Both the position numbers and the translations under genes were made by a program. 19,949 bases of DNA from assembly GCA_016840125.1 (NCBI GenBank), contig JAEOSY010000547.1:1-19949 (forward strand), given 5' to 3'. Origin of the DNA: Candidatus Helarchaeota archaeon (lineage in GTDB: Archaea; Asgardarchaeota; Lokiarchaeia; Helarchaeales; HEL-GB-A). Shown one piece after another: positions 1-7,471 of the stretch. The stretch's first letter is position 1. Each line of letters begins with the position of its first letter. The notes beneath the pieces were generated by a model. It saw only the letters and a list, made by a program, of their open reading frames with translations, was not told the DNA's origin and made no database searches.

Positions 1-1390
1 CCAAGAGGTTTCTCTTGAGGTTAGTCGTTGGGTCTGGAGACCGGAAGGGAGTTACCCCATACTGCTTGAAGAGGTCATAGAGCTGCGCCCACTGATAGTA
101 GGGACTACTTGGTTTCAAACGAGGTTTTACAATGCCCCCGACTTGTGCAAGTAACCGCTTATAGCAGGCTGGAAGGGATTCCTTGAACCCTAAGCCCCTT
201 CGAGCTATCACATAGCTTGCCAGAATGTGATCTGACAAGTTCAATGACCAGGAATACTTCAACGCCCCGATAATCGTGGTGTAGGCGGGATGCACCTTGC
301 GCACCGCGATCCCGTGCCGGATACATTTGCGTTCCAGCAAGGGGAGCATCGAAGTCTTGAATTGATTGAGTTTGCGATTCCGTTTTTTGTTATAGGAGAA
401 GGACTGATTGAAGGATAAATCTTCGATCACCAGCCCTTTGCCTTTATTCAGACAATAATTAATGATCTTATCGAGCTTAAAGCTCGCGTAATCATCCCGC
501 CGGCCCTTGCGGTAGGAATGCAAGTTCCGAAACGGGATTTGCTGATAACTTAAGAAATTCCCCGCCCCATCAACATGGACGAGGGTGATGAAATTATAGT
601 TAAAGTCCAGCCCAATCGCCCCCTGCTGAAATCCAATTTGTATCTGGGATTCTGGAACCTCATAGGACACGTGGGCGTAGTACCGTACCTCCCCTTTCAC
701 CAATCGCCGTTTCACGACCACGGTGTACTTCTCTAGGTGAAGGAGTTGGAGGAAGATCGCCCTTTGGTCAGGATTCAAGGAGATCGGTACGCAGAGGCGT
801 TTCGGTATCCGCCCGCGTGCCTTGTGGAAGGTGGATACCCGCAGCTCCTCGGTGGGTAAGAGCTTCAAATTATTATTTTGGACTCTATGTTGCGCCTTCC
901 CATCACAGCGAAACGACGCGTCTCGGCGAATCAGAAATTCCTCGCGGGAGATATGCCCCCGAACGCGCCGCCGAAACTCCCGTTTCGTGCCGAAGACGAT
1001 AGGTTTCAAAGTCAAGTGCGCCAACCGATTTTGGAGGGATGACCGGAGGGAAAATAACCCTGACAGGCTCCGGTCTTTGGGATCTTTCGCTTTATTGGTT
1101 TCAATCTGCTGTTCCACGACTTCGAGTTTGTCTGTCAGATAATCTGCTCGCTTCTTCAGCCACGTCTCCTGCTGGGCGAGTCGCGTCTTGTTCTCGGTTA
1201 GGATGGTATTGACGTAGGGGTTGTTCTGGCAAATGCCCATTAAGGCACGTTGCATCGCTTTTTGCGACGCTCCCGTGAAGAGTAAGTTGTACCCCTTCCG
1301 CTTCATTCGATTATAGACCACAAAAATTTCGTCAAGCTGGGGGATTTGGGATTTCGATGGCTGCAAGCGAAAGCGCGTCGTGGTCAGCAT
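1..1390 (-). CDS. tnpB: IS605 OrfB/TnpB-family RNA-guided nuclease, copy A (C-terminus beyond window)
   Basis: Reading the minus strand from ATG at 1390 gives an uninterrupted frame of 463 codons to the window edge. It aligns along its whole length with the second copy at 17563-19041, most residues being identical by eye. The N-terminal 60 residues differ most, and only the last 30 or so residues are missing. RuvC-like motifs are visible: GLDFNYNFITLV (first Asp), VIEDLSF (Glu) and SDHILASYVIARRG (candidate third Asp). Like copy B it lacks the CxxC pairs of the zinc-finger TnpB group. TnpB-family proteins are RNA-guided DNA nucleases carried by IS200/IS605 elements. No TnpA (Y1 transposase) is seen, so this is an IS1341-type element or a resident copy. 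The gene looks more GC-rich than its neighbours, consistent with mobility. The frame is intact as far as it can be seen. Confidence 0.9.
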   Translation of the reverse strand, partial: MLTTTRFRLQPSKSQIPQLDEIFVVYNRMKRKGYNLLFTGASQKAMQRALMGICQNNPYVNTILTENKTRLAQQETWLKKRADYLTDKLEVVEQQIETNKAKDPKDRSLSGLFSLRSSLQNRLAHLTLKPIVFGTKREFRRRVRGHISREEFLIRRDASFRCDGKAQHRVQNNNLKLLPTEELRVSTFHKARGRIPKRLCVPISLNPDQRAIFLQLLHLEKYTVVVKRRLVKGEVRYYAHVSYEVPESQIQIGFQQGAIGLDFNYNFITLVHVDGAGNFLSYQQIPFRNLHSYRKGRRDDYASFKLDKIINYCLNKGKGLVIEDLSFNQSFSYNKKRNRKLNQFKTSMLPLLERKCIRHGIAVRKVHPAYTTIIGALKYSWSLNLSDHILASYVIARRGLGFKESLPACYKRLLAQVGGIVKPRLKPSSPYYQWAQLYDLFKQYGVTPFRSPDPTTNLKRNLL

Positions 1391-1445
1391 GGTCCTCGTC
1401 CCATTCTCTAGAAGCGAGTTCTTGAAAGAATTTAAGAGATGGTGG

Positions 1446-1495
1446 CATATAAACATTTGTTTGGGATAATGCGCAAATCATCCAAATGCGCAAAT
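1446..1495 (-). promoter_or_regulatory. Promoter / left-end region of TnpB copy A
   Basis: On the minus strand a TATA-like TTTATATG (1446-1453) lies about 55 bases before the ATG at 1390. Upstream are two direct copies of ATTTGCGCAT (1469-1478 and 1486-1495), 17 bases apart. The extended form GATTTGCGCA recurs before TnpB copy B at a similar distance from its TATA box. It could be part of the element's left end or an upstream activator site. Confidence 0.45.
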
Positions 1496-1843
1496 TGAGG
1501 TAAGGCGTGAAACTTTGCTAGACACTTGAATTCCCTTATTTAAAAATGGATTTCTCACCCCCAGCTCTGGGATTTAAGAAACGGATGCTTCTTCTTTATA
1601 GGAAAGAGTCCGAAATCGTCGAAGAATCGTCCGAAAAAGAGTGGAGAAAATCAGATTTTTATAGAATTTTATAACTTTTGATAGAATTTTGACTAACAGT
1701 TGGAACAATATTACTCGTTACTGGGATCTTTTGAACTGTCATCCGCTTCTGCAATTTTCTTCATTATCTTTTTAATCCAATCCATCTTGTTTCTTATTGT
1801 ATTCTTATCATTAACAATAAAGATAGAATTGTAACGATTCCAT
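1496..1843. other. Intergenic region between TnpB copy A and the 1844 gene
   Basis: This AT-rich stretch has no convincing gene. It contains short direct repeats (ATAGAATTTT at 1661-1670 and 1681-1690; AATCGTC twice near 1614-1631) and a short inverted repeat CCCAG-CT-CTGGG at 1560-1571. AATAAAGATAG near 1815-1826 is a weak TATA candidate for the 1844 gene and would imply a nearly leaderless transcript. A short minus-strand frame at 1711-1785 is listed separately. Confidence 0.4.
1711..1785 (-). pseudogene. Possible 24-residue peptide or C-terminal gene remnant
   Basis: A minus-strand frame from ATG at 1785 to TAA at 1711 encodes 24 residues beginning MDWIKKIMKKIAEADD: an amphipathic basic helix, then an acidic/serine tail. 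The same frame stays open for about 40 codons further upstream without a start, antisense to the beginning of the 1844 gene. It looks more protein-like than random AT-rich DNA, as if it were the end of a decayed gene, but no homologue is recognised and no ribosome site is clear. It may be chance. Confidence 0.2.
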
Positions 1844-2536
1844 ATGTTAACATTAAATAAAGTAAATCCCTTGATTCGAGACTGGTTTGGATTGATTGAT
1901 CAGGCCAGAAGAACTCCTGAAGGAGCTATTGTTCCTTCTTTTTTAGAAATTGTTAATCAAATTTCCTCCGAATTAACTGAAATTCTGAAAAATGAAATAG
2001 GATTCGAAGAAATAACGTTAATATTCGTCGGAATCTCTATAATCTCTTACCTCAACGAGAGGTACGCTATTGAAAAAGTCATGATGTTCGCTAAAGGACG
2101 TTGCCGTGTTTCGCTATCCAGTCCTGCTGAACTGAGTTCTCAGCTAATCACTACCTTTTCAGAACGGCTTGAAGCGGCTTCTATAACTGAATGGATAAAA
2201 GCCATGGGAACTTCGATGCTAAATCTTTTGAACAAAGATCTACAAGGAGCCCGAGATACCTGTTTAGCTTTGAAACAAATCTTTAAAGAAAAATTTGAGA
2301 ATCAAAATTTAACACTCATAGAGGGCATTTTATTCTGCTTTCTAAAAAATGATCTCATCCCATTAATTCAAAAAAATCTAAATCATTATCAAGCTGAGTT
2401 TGCCGATGACCCAATCTTCCTTTATTTCTCTATTTTAAAAAATGTGATGAATGAAATTCAAGATTTCCAACATCAGAAGAAATCCGGTCTTCAAGGTCTT
2501 AAAAACTTACTTGATAATCTCTCTAAATTAGAATAA
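1844..2536 (+). CDS. Hypothetical helical protein, 230 aa
   Basis: I do not recognise this protein. It is predicted almost wholly alpha-helical, with alternating hydrophobic and charged helices and no signal peptide or clear membrane segment. A moderately hydrophobic stretch near residues 55-70 (ITLIFVGISIISYLN) could be a buried helix. The C-terminal half (residues 110-200) has paired helices of 15-20 residues, which may suggest a TPR-like or other solenoid fold, but no repeat consensus is clear. ATG at 1844 has no purine-rich ribosome site, so a leaderless or short-leader transcript is likely. It converges tail to tail with the 2545 gene, 8 bases apart, with a T6 run (2541-2546) between and across the stops. 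Function unknown; probably cytosolic. Confidence 0.7.
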   Translation: MLTLNKVNPLIRDWFGLIDQARRTPEGAIVPSFLEIVNQISSELTEILKNEIGFEEITLIFVGISIISYLNERYAIEKVMMFAKGRCRVSLSSPAELSSQLITTFSERLEAASITEWIKAMGTSMLNLLNKDLQGARDTCLALKQIFKEKFENQNLTLIEGILFCFLKNDLIPLIQKNLNHYQAEFADDPIFLYFSILKNVMNEIQDFQHQKKSGLQGLKNLLDNLSKLE

Positions 2537-2544
2537 ACTCTTTT

Positions 2545-3273
2545 TTACGCCTTAAGCTGCTTCGTTGCATGCCTTAATGCGCTTAGCTGTAATGGGATAA
2601 TCACTCCTAAAACCGTGAATAAGATAATCCATTCAAATAAATGACTTAGTGGATGATTCCCGAGGAAAATAACTATCCCAGTAATTCCGATGGGTACGGG
2701 AACACATATCCCATAGACTCCTAGGAGGTAATTATATGGCTTGGGTATCAATTTTTGTTTTGTTAAAACCCTGACGCCTATAAAAACACCCCCTATTACA
2801 AAGGAAACGAACAGCATCGCCGTGAAAATATCATGCACACTTCCTATATCTCGGTCTACACTAAATATCCCAATAAAAATCATTGATATTGCCCCAATCA
2901 AATTAAAAACTAAATTTAATCTCCGTAGTTTATAGAGTATTCGCATATGGACGGGAAGATCTTTTGTAACGAGCGAAAATTCCCCAATATATTTTTCTAA
3001 ATAAAAGAAAGACGGTATCATTAATATTCCTCCTAAAATTAAAGCGGTATCAAATAAGAAAGGGGCGGGTGTATAACTTAAACTTCCCAGATCACTAATA
3101 TAGTTACCCCAAATTGTGTATGGGGCTTGAAATGAATTAGCTACTCCTATAGCAGCACCTAGAAATCCAAAAAAGAATATAAATACGCTGATCCCACAAA
3201 TTATAAGGATTTTTGGTGCAGTTAGCACCATGTAACCGCGACTTACCCACTTCCATATGGGGAGTTTGTTCAT
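2545..3273 (-). CDS. DUF998-like six-TM membrane protein, paralogue 1
   Basis: A 242-residue integral membrane protein with six hydrophobic segments (about residues 22-46, 72-92, 119-138, 148-169, 181-205, 211-232). It carries the family signatures also seen in the next three genes: WVSRGYMVLTAP at the N-terminus, YISDLG (58-63) followed by TPAP (68-71) at the end of the first loop, and FSVDRD (137-142) after TM3. The ISDLG loop is typical of DUF998 (PF06197); the related Frag1/DRAM/Sfk1 family has a similar ISDxG motif and is the main alternative. The biochemical role of DUF998 is unknown. This copy is the most divergent of the four and stands apart: 242 bases separate it from paralogue 2, and it has its own TATA (3307-3317) and ribosome site AAGGAGAT (3283-3290). 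Confidence 0.85.
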   Translation of the reverse strand: MNKLPIWKWVSRGYMVLTAPKILIICGISVFIFFFGFLGAAIGVANSFQAPYTIWGNYISDLGSLSYTPAPFLFDTALILGGILMIPSFFYLEKYIGEFSLVTKDLPVHMRILYKLRRLNLVFNLIGAISMIFIGIFSVDRDIGSVHDIFTAMLFVSFVIGGVFIGVRVLTKQKLIPKPYNYLLGVYGICVPVPIGITGIVIFLGNHPLSHLFEWIILFTVLGVIIPLQLSALRHATKQLKA

Positions 3274-3282
3274 CTTCTAAAT

Positions 3283-3317
3283 ATCTCCTTCCAGTTGTAC
3301 TCGCGATTATTTTTAAG
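3283..3317 (-). promoter_or_regulatory. Promoter and ribosome site of DUF998 paralogue 1
   Basis: Minus strand: TATA-like CTTAAAAATAA (3307-3317) about 39 bases before the ATG at 3273, then AAGGAGAT (3283-3290) about 9-10 bases before it. This supports transcription separate from paralogues 2-4. Confidence 0.5.
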
Positions 3318-3491
3318 CTTATTCTTTTCAAAAACATGGGGTGGTAAGTAATCCTATTTTATGTCTAATCCCCGACTATTGCTAGAATACTAGTTAGACT
3401 TTTTATCCTAAAACAAGGCAGATTGATTCTATACTTATTCTAATTACTCATTTAACAAGAAGTGGGTTTATTTAGCGTGAGTTTCTAGTTA

Positions 3492-3507
3492 AAAAAAGAA
3501 AAGGATA
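3492..3507 (-). terminator. Oligo-T terminator after the three-gene DUF998 operon
   Basis: Downstream of the stop at 3516, the minus strand reads TTTTCTTTTTTT at about 3492-3503. Archaeal terminators commonly consist of such T-tracts without a hairpin. It fits an end of transcription for the 5837-3516 operon ahead of the separate promoter of paralogue 1. The rest of 3318-3491 shows no gene. Confidence 0.45.
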
Positions 3508-3515
3508 GGATTTTT

Positions 3516-4283
3516 TTACGTACCAATATCATTTTTCATTTGTTTCCGGGCGTGGAGCATGGCGCAAAAGAAGAGCGGTATCATCCATGCCACTAGCGCA
3601 AAGAAAATAACCCATTCCATTAATTTTTCGAGTGAAGTTCCATTTAAAAGATGATAACCTGCAAACCCCGCAGCTAACAGAAGGCCATGCACCCCATAGG
3701 TGCCTAAAATATAGTTCCACGGACTGGGTATTAATTTTCGGTCAGAAATCGTCAAAGCCAAACCCAACGCAATGGCTCCCAGCGCAAAACACCCGAACAG
3801 CATAATAGAGAACGCAAAGTGGCTACCTGGCAAGAGATAATCTCGGTCCTCTGAAAACACACCAACCCCTACCATTCCTACAGACCCCATGAGATTCAGG
3901 AAGTACGCAATCCCTGTCAATCTATACATAAAACGGTGTTGTGTAGCAGGAAGATCTTCCGGTCTTCGCGGGATTGGGGCTAGATATCTTTCTATATAAA
4001 AGATAAATGGCAAAAGTAAAATCCCTGTGCTAATTAAAGCACTGTCTAATAGCCAAGGTGCTGGGGTATGTTCGTGATTCCCCATGTCGGAAATCCAATT
4101 ATCTATAATAGTGTAGGGCTCCATATGGATAGGTCCTGGCGGTAACGCAACTATTACTGCAGAAATAAATAACCCGAAAAAGAGGACCACTGCTACCAAT
4201 CCCAGAATTTCGATGGTCTTCGGGGCCGTCAATTTATTATAAACTCGCTCAACCCAATTTATCGGTTTTTTAGTATTCTCCAT
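3516..4283 (-). CDS. DUF998-like six-TM membrane protein, paralogue 2
   Basis: 255 residues, six hydrophobic segments, same architecture as its neighbours. N-terminal WVERVYNKLTAPKT (10-23) is a short cytosolic amphipathic piece before TM1. WISDMG (65-70) with TPAP (73-76) marks the first outer loop, APIPRRPEDLPA (102-113) a conserved inner loop, and FSEDRD (143-148) the loop after TM3. It closes the three-gene operon: 21 bases after the stop of paralogue 3, with ribosome site GGAGA 8 bases before the ATG, and followed by a T-tract. The conserved Asp positions are retained. DUF998 has no assigned reaction; conserved acidic loop residues in a six-TM protein could suit lipid handling, transport or sensing, but that is only inference. 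Confidence 0.85.
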   Translation of the reverse strand: MENTKKPINWVERVYNKLTAPKTIEILGLVAVVLFFGLFISAVIVALPPGPIHMEPYTIIDNWISDMGNHEHTPAPWLLDSALISTGILLLPFIFYIERYLAPIPRRPEDLPATQHRFMYRLTGIAYFLNLMGSVGMVGVGVFSEDRDYLLPGSHFAFSIMLFGCFALGAIALGLALTISDRKLIPSPWNYILGTYGVHGLLLAAGFAGYHLLNGTSLEKLMEWVIFFALVAWMIPLFFCAMLHARKQMKNDIGT

Positions 4284-4304
4284 AAAATAGTCTCCAATTT
4301 GATT

Positions 4305-5036
4305 CTAATTATGTAATTGTTTTTTTGCATGACTCATCGTGAAGAGGAAAACAGGAATGACAAAAGCGAGGATTGCCCAAAGGGTGCCCCATTCTCTTAT
4401 GGGGCTTCCTCCATCAACTAGACTTAAGATAATCATTCCCGATGGCGCCGTTATACCAATGGGTCCAATAATGAAATTAAACGGTCGAGGCACAATCTCC
4501 TGACGGGTTATTATCAATGTCAAACCGAAGAATAGGGCCCCTAGTGCATATGTCCCAAACGTAAGTTCTGTAAAAAGCCCGTGCAAATTAATCCCAACTA
4601 CTTCTTCAAAATTTCTCACTTCACTGAAAATACCAACACCTGGATAGAAAAAATTACTTAAAAGCATGAAGAGGAACGCCAGACCCATTAGCCTGTATGT
4701 CCATCGATGTGGAATTGGTTGGTCACCATTGGAGCGCGGAATTGGTGTAATGTACTTTTCTTGATAAAATATGAAGGGTATAGATAACACCCCCCCTGCA
4801 ACACATGCAATATCATAGAGGTATGGTGCCGGGCTTGTATCGGTGTTTGCTAAATTTGAGATCCAAACCTCTGTGAATGAGAACCCTTGCGGACCAAGAG
4901 TAGCGGCAATTATTATAGCGATAATCAGTAACCCTAGATAACTAGCCATCGCCGCGTATCCACAATAAATTAAGGTTTTCGCTGCGGTTAATTTTTCATA
5001 GAACCTGCTGACCCATGATTGGGAATCACTTTCCAT
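4305..5036 (-). CDS. DUF998-like six-TM membrane protein, paralogue 3 (altered motifs)
   Basis: 243 residues with six hydrophobic segments and the family frame: WVSRFYEKLTAAKT (8-21), SPAP (68-71), TPIPR (97-101). Two otherwise conserved acidic positions are changed. The first-loop motif is WISNLA (58-63) where the other copies have ISD-L/M-G, and the TM3-TM4 loop reads FSEVRN (137-142) where paralogues 1 and 2 have a DR pair (paralogue 4 reads SGDR). This suggests changed or lost activity, or a partner role in a hetero-oligomer. It lies second in the operon, 24 bases after paralogue 4, with a good ribosome site GAGGAG 7-8 bases before the ATG. Confidence 0.85.
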   Translation of the reverse strand: MESDSQSWVSRFYEKLTAAKTLIYCGYAAMASYLGLLIIAIIIAATLGPQGFSFTEVWISNLANTDTSPAPYLYDIACVAGGVLSIPFIFYQEKYITPIPRSNGDQPIPHRWTYRLMGLAFLFMLLSNFFYPGVGIFSEVRNFEEVVGINLHGLFTELTFGTYALGALFFGLTLIITRQEIVPRPFNFIIGPIGITAPSGMIILSLVDGGSPIREWGTLWAILAFVIPVFLFTMSHAKKQLHN

Positions 5037-5060
5037 ATCCTAACTCCTCTTATCCCAAGT

Positions 5061-5837
5061 TTAAAATTCGCCACGTTCTAGCTTATGTGTATGCCGTAGA
5101 GTAAAAATTGATAAGGGAATTATCCAACCCATTATTGCCCACAGCAAGGACCATTCTAGCAGTTCTCCCGTGAAGCCTGGCAATCCCGTGAAGTTGAAGA
5201 TCGCAAATGAAATTGGTATAAACACTCCATAGGTACCTAATATGTAACAGAATGGGCTAGGGACAATTTTACGGTCTGAAATCATCAGTGCTATTCCCAG
5301 GAAGATCGCGGCTATAGCAAACCCCGCGAAGGCTGCGGCCGAGCAGATCACGTGCATCGGCAGTCCATACCACTCTGCTCGATCTCCACTCCAGATGCCT
5401 ACGCCGATGTAAAAAAGGCTCCCTATCATAGCAAAGAAATAACCAGCTCCCGTGAGCCGGTAAGAAAATCTATGAGGTGCAGGAAAGTCTTCAGCAGTTC
5501 TTGGAATGGGCGCGAGGTGTTTCTCTATATATAAACTGAACGGAATTGTTAATATTCCCGCACATATGCATGCCAAGTCATATAGAATCGGTGCTGGTGT
5601 ATGGTCACTACTCCCTAAGTCACTGATCCAGTTGTCAACCACCGTATACGGTGGGTCTAACACTGCTGCAACGATAACCGCAACAACAAGTAATCCGATA
5701 TAAAGTATGAGGACGAGATAACTGCAAGTTCTAACGGTTCGAGGGGCTGTAAGTTTGTTATATAGCTTTTCTACCCAACTACCATCTCCATTCTGTTTCC
5801 ATTTCGGGTATTCCATGTCCTTATCGGTCTTTTCCAT
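5061..5837 (-). CDS. DUF998-like six-TM membrane protein, paralogue 4 (operon head)
   Basis: First gene of the operon. I choose ATG at 5837 (258 residues) over ATG at 5846. The TATA box TTATAAAAAG (5857-5866) puts the transcription start almost on 5837, and the other copies in this operon also begin ME. An additional hydrophilic N-terminus of about 20 residues precedes WVEKLYNKLTAPRT. Six hydrophobic segments follow; WISDLG (70-75) with TPAP, APIPRTAEDFPA, and a GDR motif (151-153) after TM3. Membrane location is secure. Function is unknown, as for the family; Frag1/DRAM-like is the alternative name. The frame can be extended to 5846, so the exact start needs transcript data. Confidence 0.85.
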   Translation of the reverse strand: MEKTDKDMEYPKWKQNGDGSWVEKLYNKLTAPRTVRTCSYLVLILYIGLLVVAVIVAAVLDPPYTVVDNWISDLGSSDHTPAPILYDLACICAGILTIPFSLYIEKHLAPIPRTAEDFPAPHRFSYRLTGAGYFFAMIGSLFYIGVGIWSGDRAEWYGLPMHVICSAAAFAGFAIAAIFLGIALMISDRKIVPSPFCYILGTYGVFIPISFAIFNFTGLPGFTGELLEWSLLWAIMGWIIPLSIFTLRHTHKLERGEF

Positions 5838-5856
5838 TCTAATCATCCTATATTCT

Positions 5857-5866
5857 TCTTTTTATA
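5857..5866 (-). promoter_or_regulatory. TATA box of the DUF998 operon
   Basis: Minus-strand TTATAAAAAG lies about 25 bases before ATG 5837, the archaeal TATA-to-start distance, implying a leaderless or near-leaderless mRNA for the head gene. Confidence 0.5.
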
Positions 5867-5925
5867 ATGAAAATTTCAGTACGTATTATTTTCTAACTTG
5901 ATAAAGCTTGTGTCAATGATTTAAA

Positions 5926-5989
5926 CTAGAAAAATATATATCTAGGTAAAGATGAGGGAGTGATAGCATATCTAATACTCAATCACTCC
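5926..5989. repeat. Two inverted repeats between the 7TM gene and the DUF998 operon
   Basis: An exact 8-base inverted repeat GGAGTGAT / ATCACTCC (5957-5964 and 5982-5989, 17-base loop) lies next to a weaker one, CTAGA / TCTAG (5926-5930 and 5941-5945), that encloses an AT-only stretch. They sit about 90-150 bases upstream of the DUF998 promoter and 156 or more bases after the 7TM stop. They could be an operator or a structured RNA end. The remaining intergenic DNA (5867-6144) shows no gene. Confidence 0.35.
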
Positions 5990-6144
5990 ACAATGATTCT
6001 TTTTAACCTTGTAATCATCTCGAACGCTGTGATTTTTATTTTGCCATTGGTGTACATTTGAAGGATCTTTATAATTTTTAATCGTAAAAGAATTTCATAA
6101 AAGTATCTTCCTATCAGATCATGCACTCTAACACAATTAAATCC

Positions 6145-7467
6145 TCAGTCTTTGGCTTCTCGGGAACTCCCTTCATCTTTTTCTCTTTCATTATCAAATT
6201 CTTCTCCCGGTTCTAATTCTAATTCTTCATAGACTTCCAAGAACTCTAATGCCTTTAATTTATCTTGTGATCTTTGAATTTCGCATTTAACCCGCGCGTA
6301 CTCGGCTTCATCTTTCAAAATTTTCTTCAGTTTTTCATCGATTTCAGGAGGCAATTGGTAATATTCCTTTGAAATATATAATGGGTGCCTCTGATTATCA
6401 ATAATCCTATGCGGGAATATGGAGAAATATTTTTCAATCAATTCTTTCGCTGGTTCAAAATCTGATAGCGTTTTTTCTGGGTCTTTTAATATCTTTTCAA
6501 ACCTTTCTTCAAATTCGTTCGCAAATCGCTTCAATAGGTCTTTTATAAATTTTGATGATCGCGAAAGAATTAACCCACAAATAACTAGATCAGATTCATA
6601 AAAAATTAGGATCCCTTCTTCAAAAGAAATTTCTGAAATCTTAGACGAGATCCTTTTCCCCTCGGGGGGGTGGAGTGTAGTTGGAAAAATATGAGAAAAG
6701 AGGCGTTCTCCTGTCTCCAACTGGGACCAAGTGTGCTCAACTAAGATAGTGCTTCTCCGATCTTTTACTATAACTTGGTGAGGGGTGAATGGTAAGATGA
6801 AAAGTAATTTTGGCTCTCTATTTATTATAAAAATTGTAATTAAAATTCCAAGGGAAAAGAAAATATTCGCTGGATAAATTAGAATATGGAATAAAAAGTA
6901 AAAATTGTAAATGGTAATAGTGACTGGAGTGATAAAAATAGCTCCTAACAAGAGAATATTAGCCTCTTGCTTTACTTCAAAAGGTGCATTTTTCCTAATT
7001 CTTACAATCCAGATAAAATAATAAAAAGCTGCGAAATATATGAATGCATTCCCTACTACTTTTACGTATCCCGCCCATGTAAGTGATAGATGCCCAGTGA
7101 CGAGTTCGGGGACACTGGCACCCGGTTGAAATGCCAAATAAGCTAAAATGGCACCTGCGCTGAAAATCACAATTAAAATTATTGGAGTATACGATTCCTT
7201 TGATGTATACCCTATTGCCACTGTTAAAAAAACAGCAAAACCAAAAGTCGTCATTACAGAAATGCCACTCAAAAAAGGATTCATAAATAGATAGGAGAGT
7301 CCCTCAAACAAGTAAAAAAACGCGCCACAAGCCCAATAGAGCCTAAAATAAAGAAGCGCCCTTAACTTTGCAGGGGCATAACTTCGTAAGGAAATAAGAG
7401 TACCATACATTAACACCCCCCCTATTGTTATATTCATGATAGCTTCGGCTGTCCAATTCAATTGCAC
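6145..7467 (-). CDS. 7TM sensor-like protein with longin/roadblock-like cytoplasmic domain
   Basis: 440 residues. The N-terminal half has seven hydrophobic segments (about 8-27, 39-63, 69-88, 92-113, 135-156, 168-193, 197-216), arranged like the 7TM sensing modules of archaeal membrane receptors. After it, residues about 225-345 show a beta-rich then helical pattern (GERLFSHIFP, EISFEEGILIFYES, LVICGLILS, then FIKDLLKRFANEFEERFEKIL). This resembles the longin/roadblock-like domains common in Asgard archaea, often linked to small GTPases. The tail (375-440) is charged and probably coiled-coil. No kinase or other catalytic motif is seen. The GTG start at 7467 is preceded by GGGAGGT (7478-7484) inside the end of the upstream wHTH gene, with only 4 bases between the genes, so the two are translationally coupled. 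Role inferred: membrane signal receptor; the longin call rests on pattern only. Confidence 0.75.
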   Translation of the reverse strand: MQLNWTAEAIMNITIGGVLMYGTLISLRSYAPAKLRALLYFRLYWACGAFFYLFEGLSYLFMNPFLSGISVMTTFGFAVFLTVAIGYTSKESYTPIILIVIFSAGAILAYLAFQPGASVPELVTGHLSLTWAGYVKVVGNAFIYFAAFYYFIWIVRIRKNAPFEVKQEANILLLGAIFITPVTITIYNFYFLFHILIYPANIFFSLGILITIFIINREPKLLFILPFTPHQVIVKDRRSTILVEHTWSQLETGERLFSHIFPTTLHPPEGKRISSKISEISFEEGILIFYESDLVICGLILSRSSKFIKDLLKRFANEFEERFEKILKDPEKTLSDFEPAKELIEKYFSIFPHRIIDNQRHPLYISKEYYQLPPEIDEKLKKILKDEAEYARVKCEIQRSQDKLKALEFLEVYEELELEPGEEFDNEREKDEGSSREAKD

Positions 7468-7471
7468 TCTC

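Noticed and set aside
817..1142. Two overlapping plus-strand frames of 61 and 106 codons
   Set aside because: Antisense shadows of TnpB copy A; the equivalent frames recur antisense to copy B (18368-18714) with the same text, as expected from homologous genes on the other strand.
1560..1571. Inverted repeat CCCAG-CT-CTGGG
   Set aside because: Five-base arms in a 450-base intergenic region are expected by chance and there is no following T-tract.
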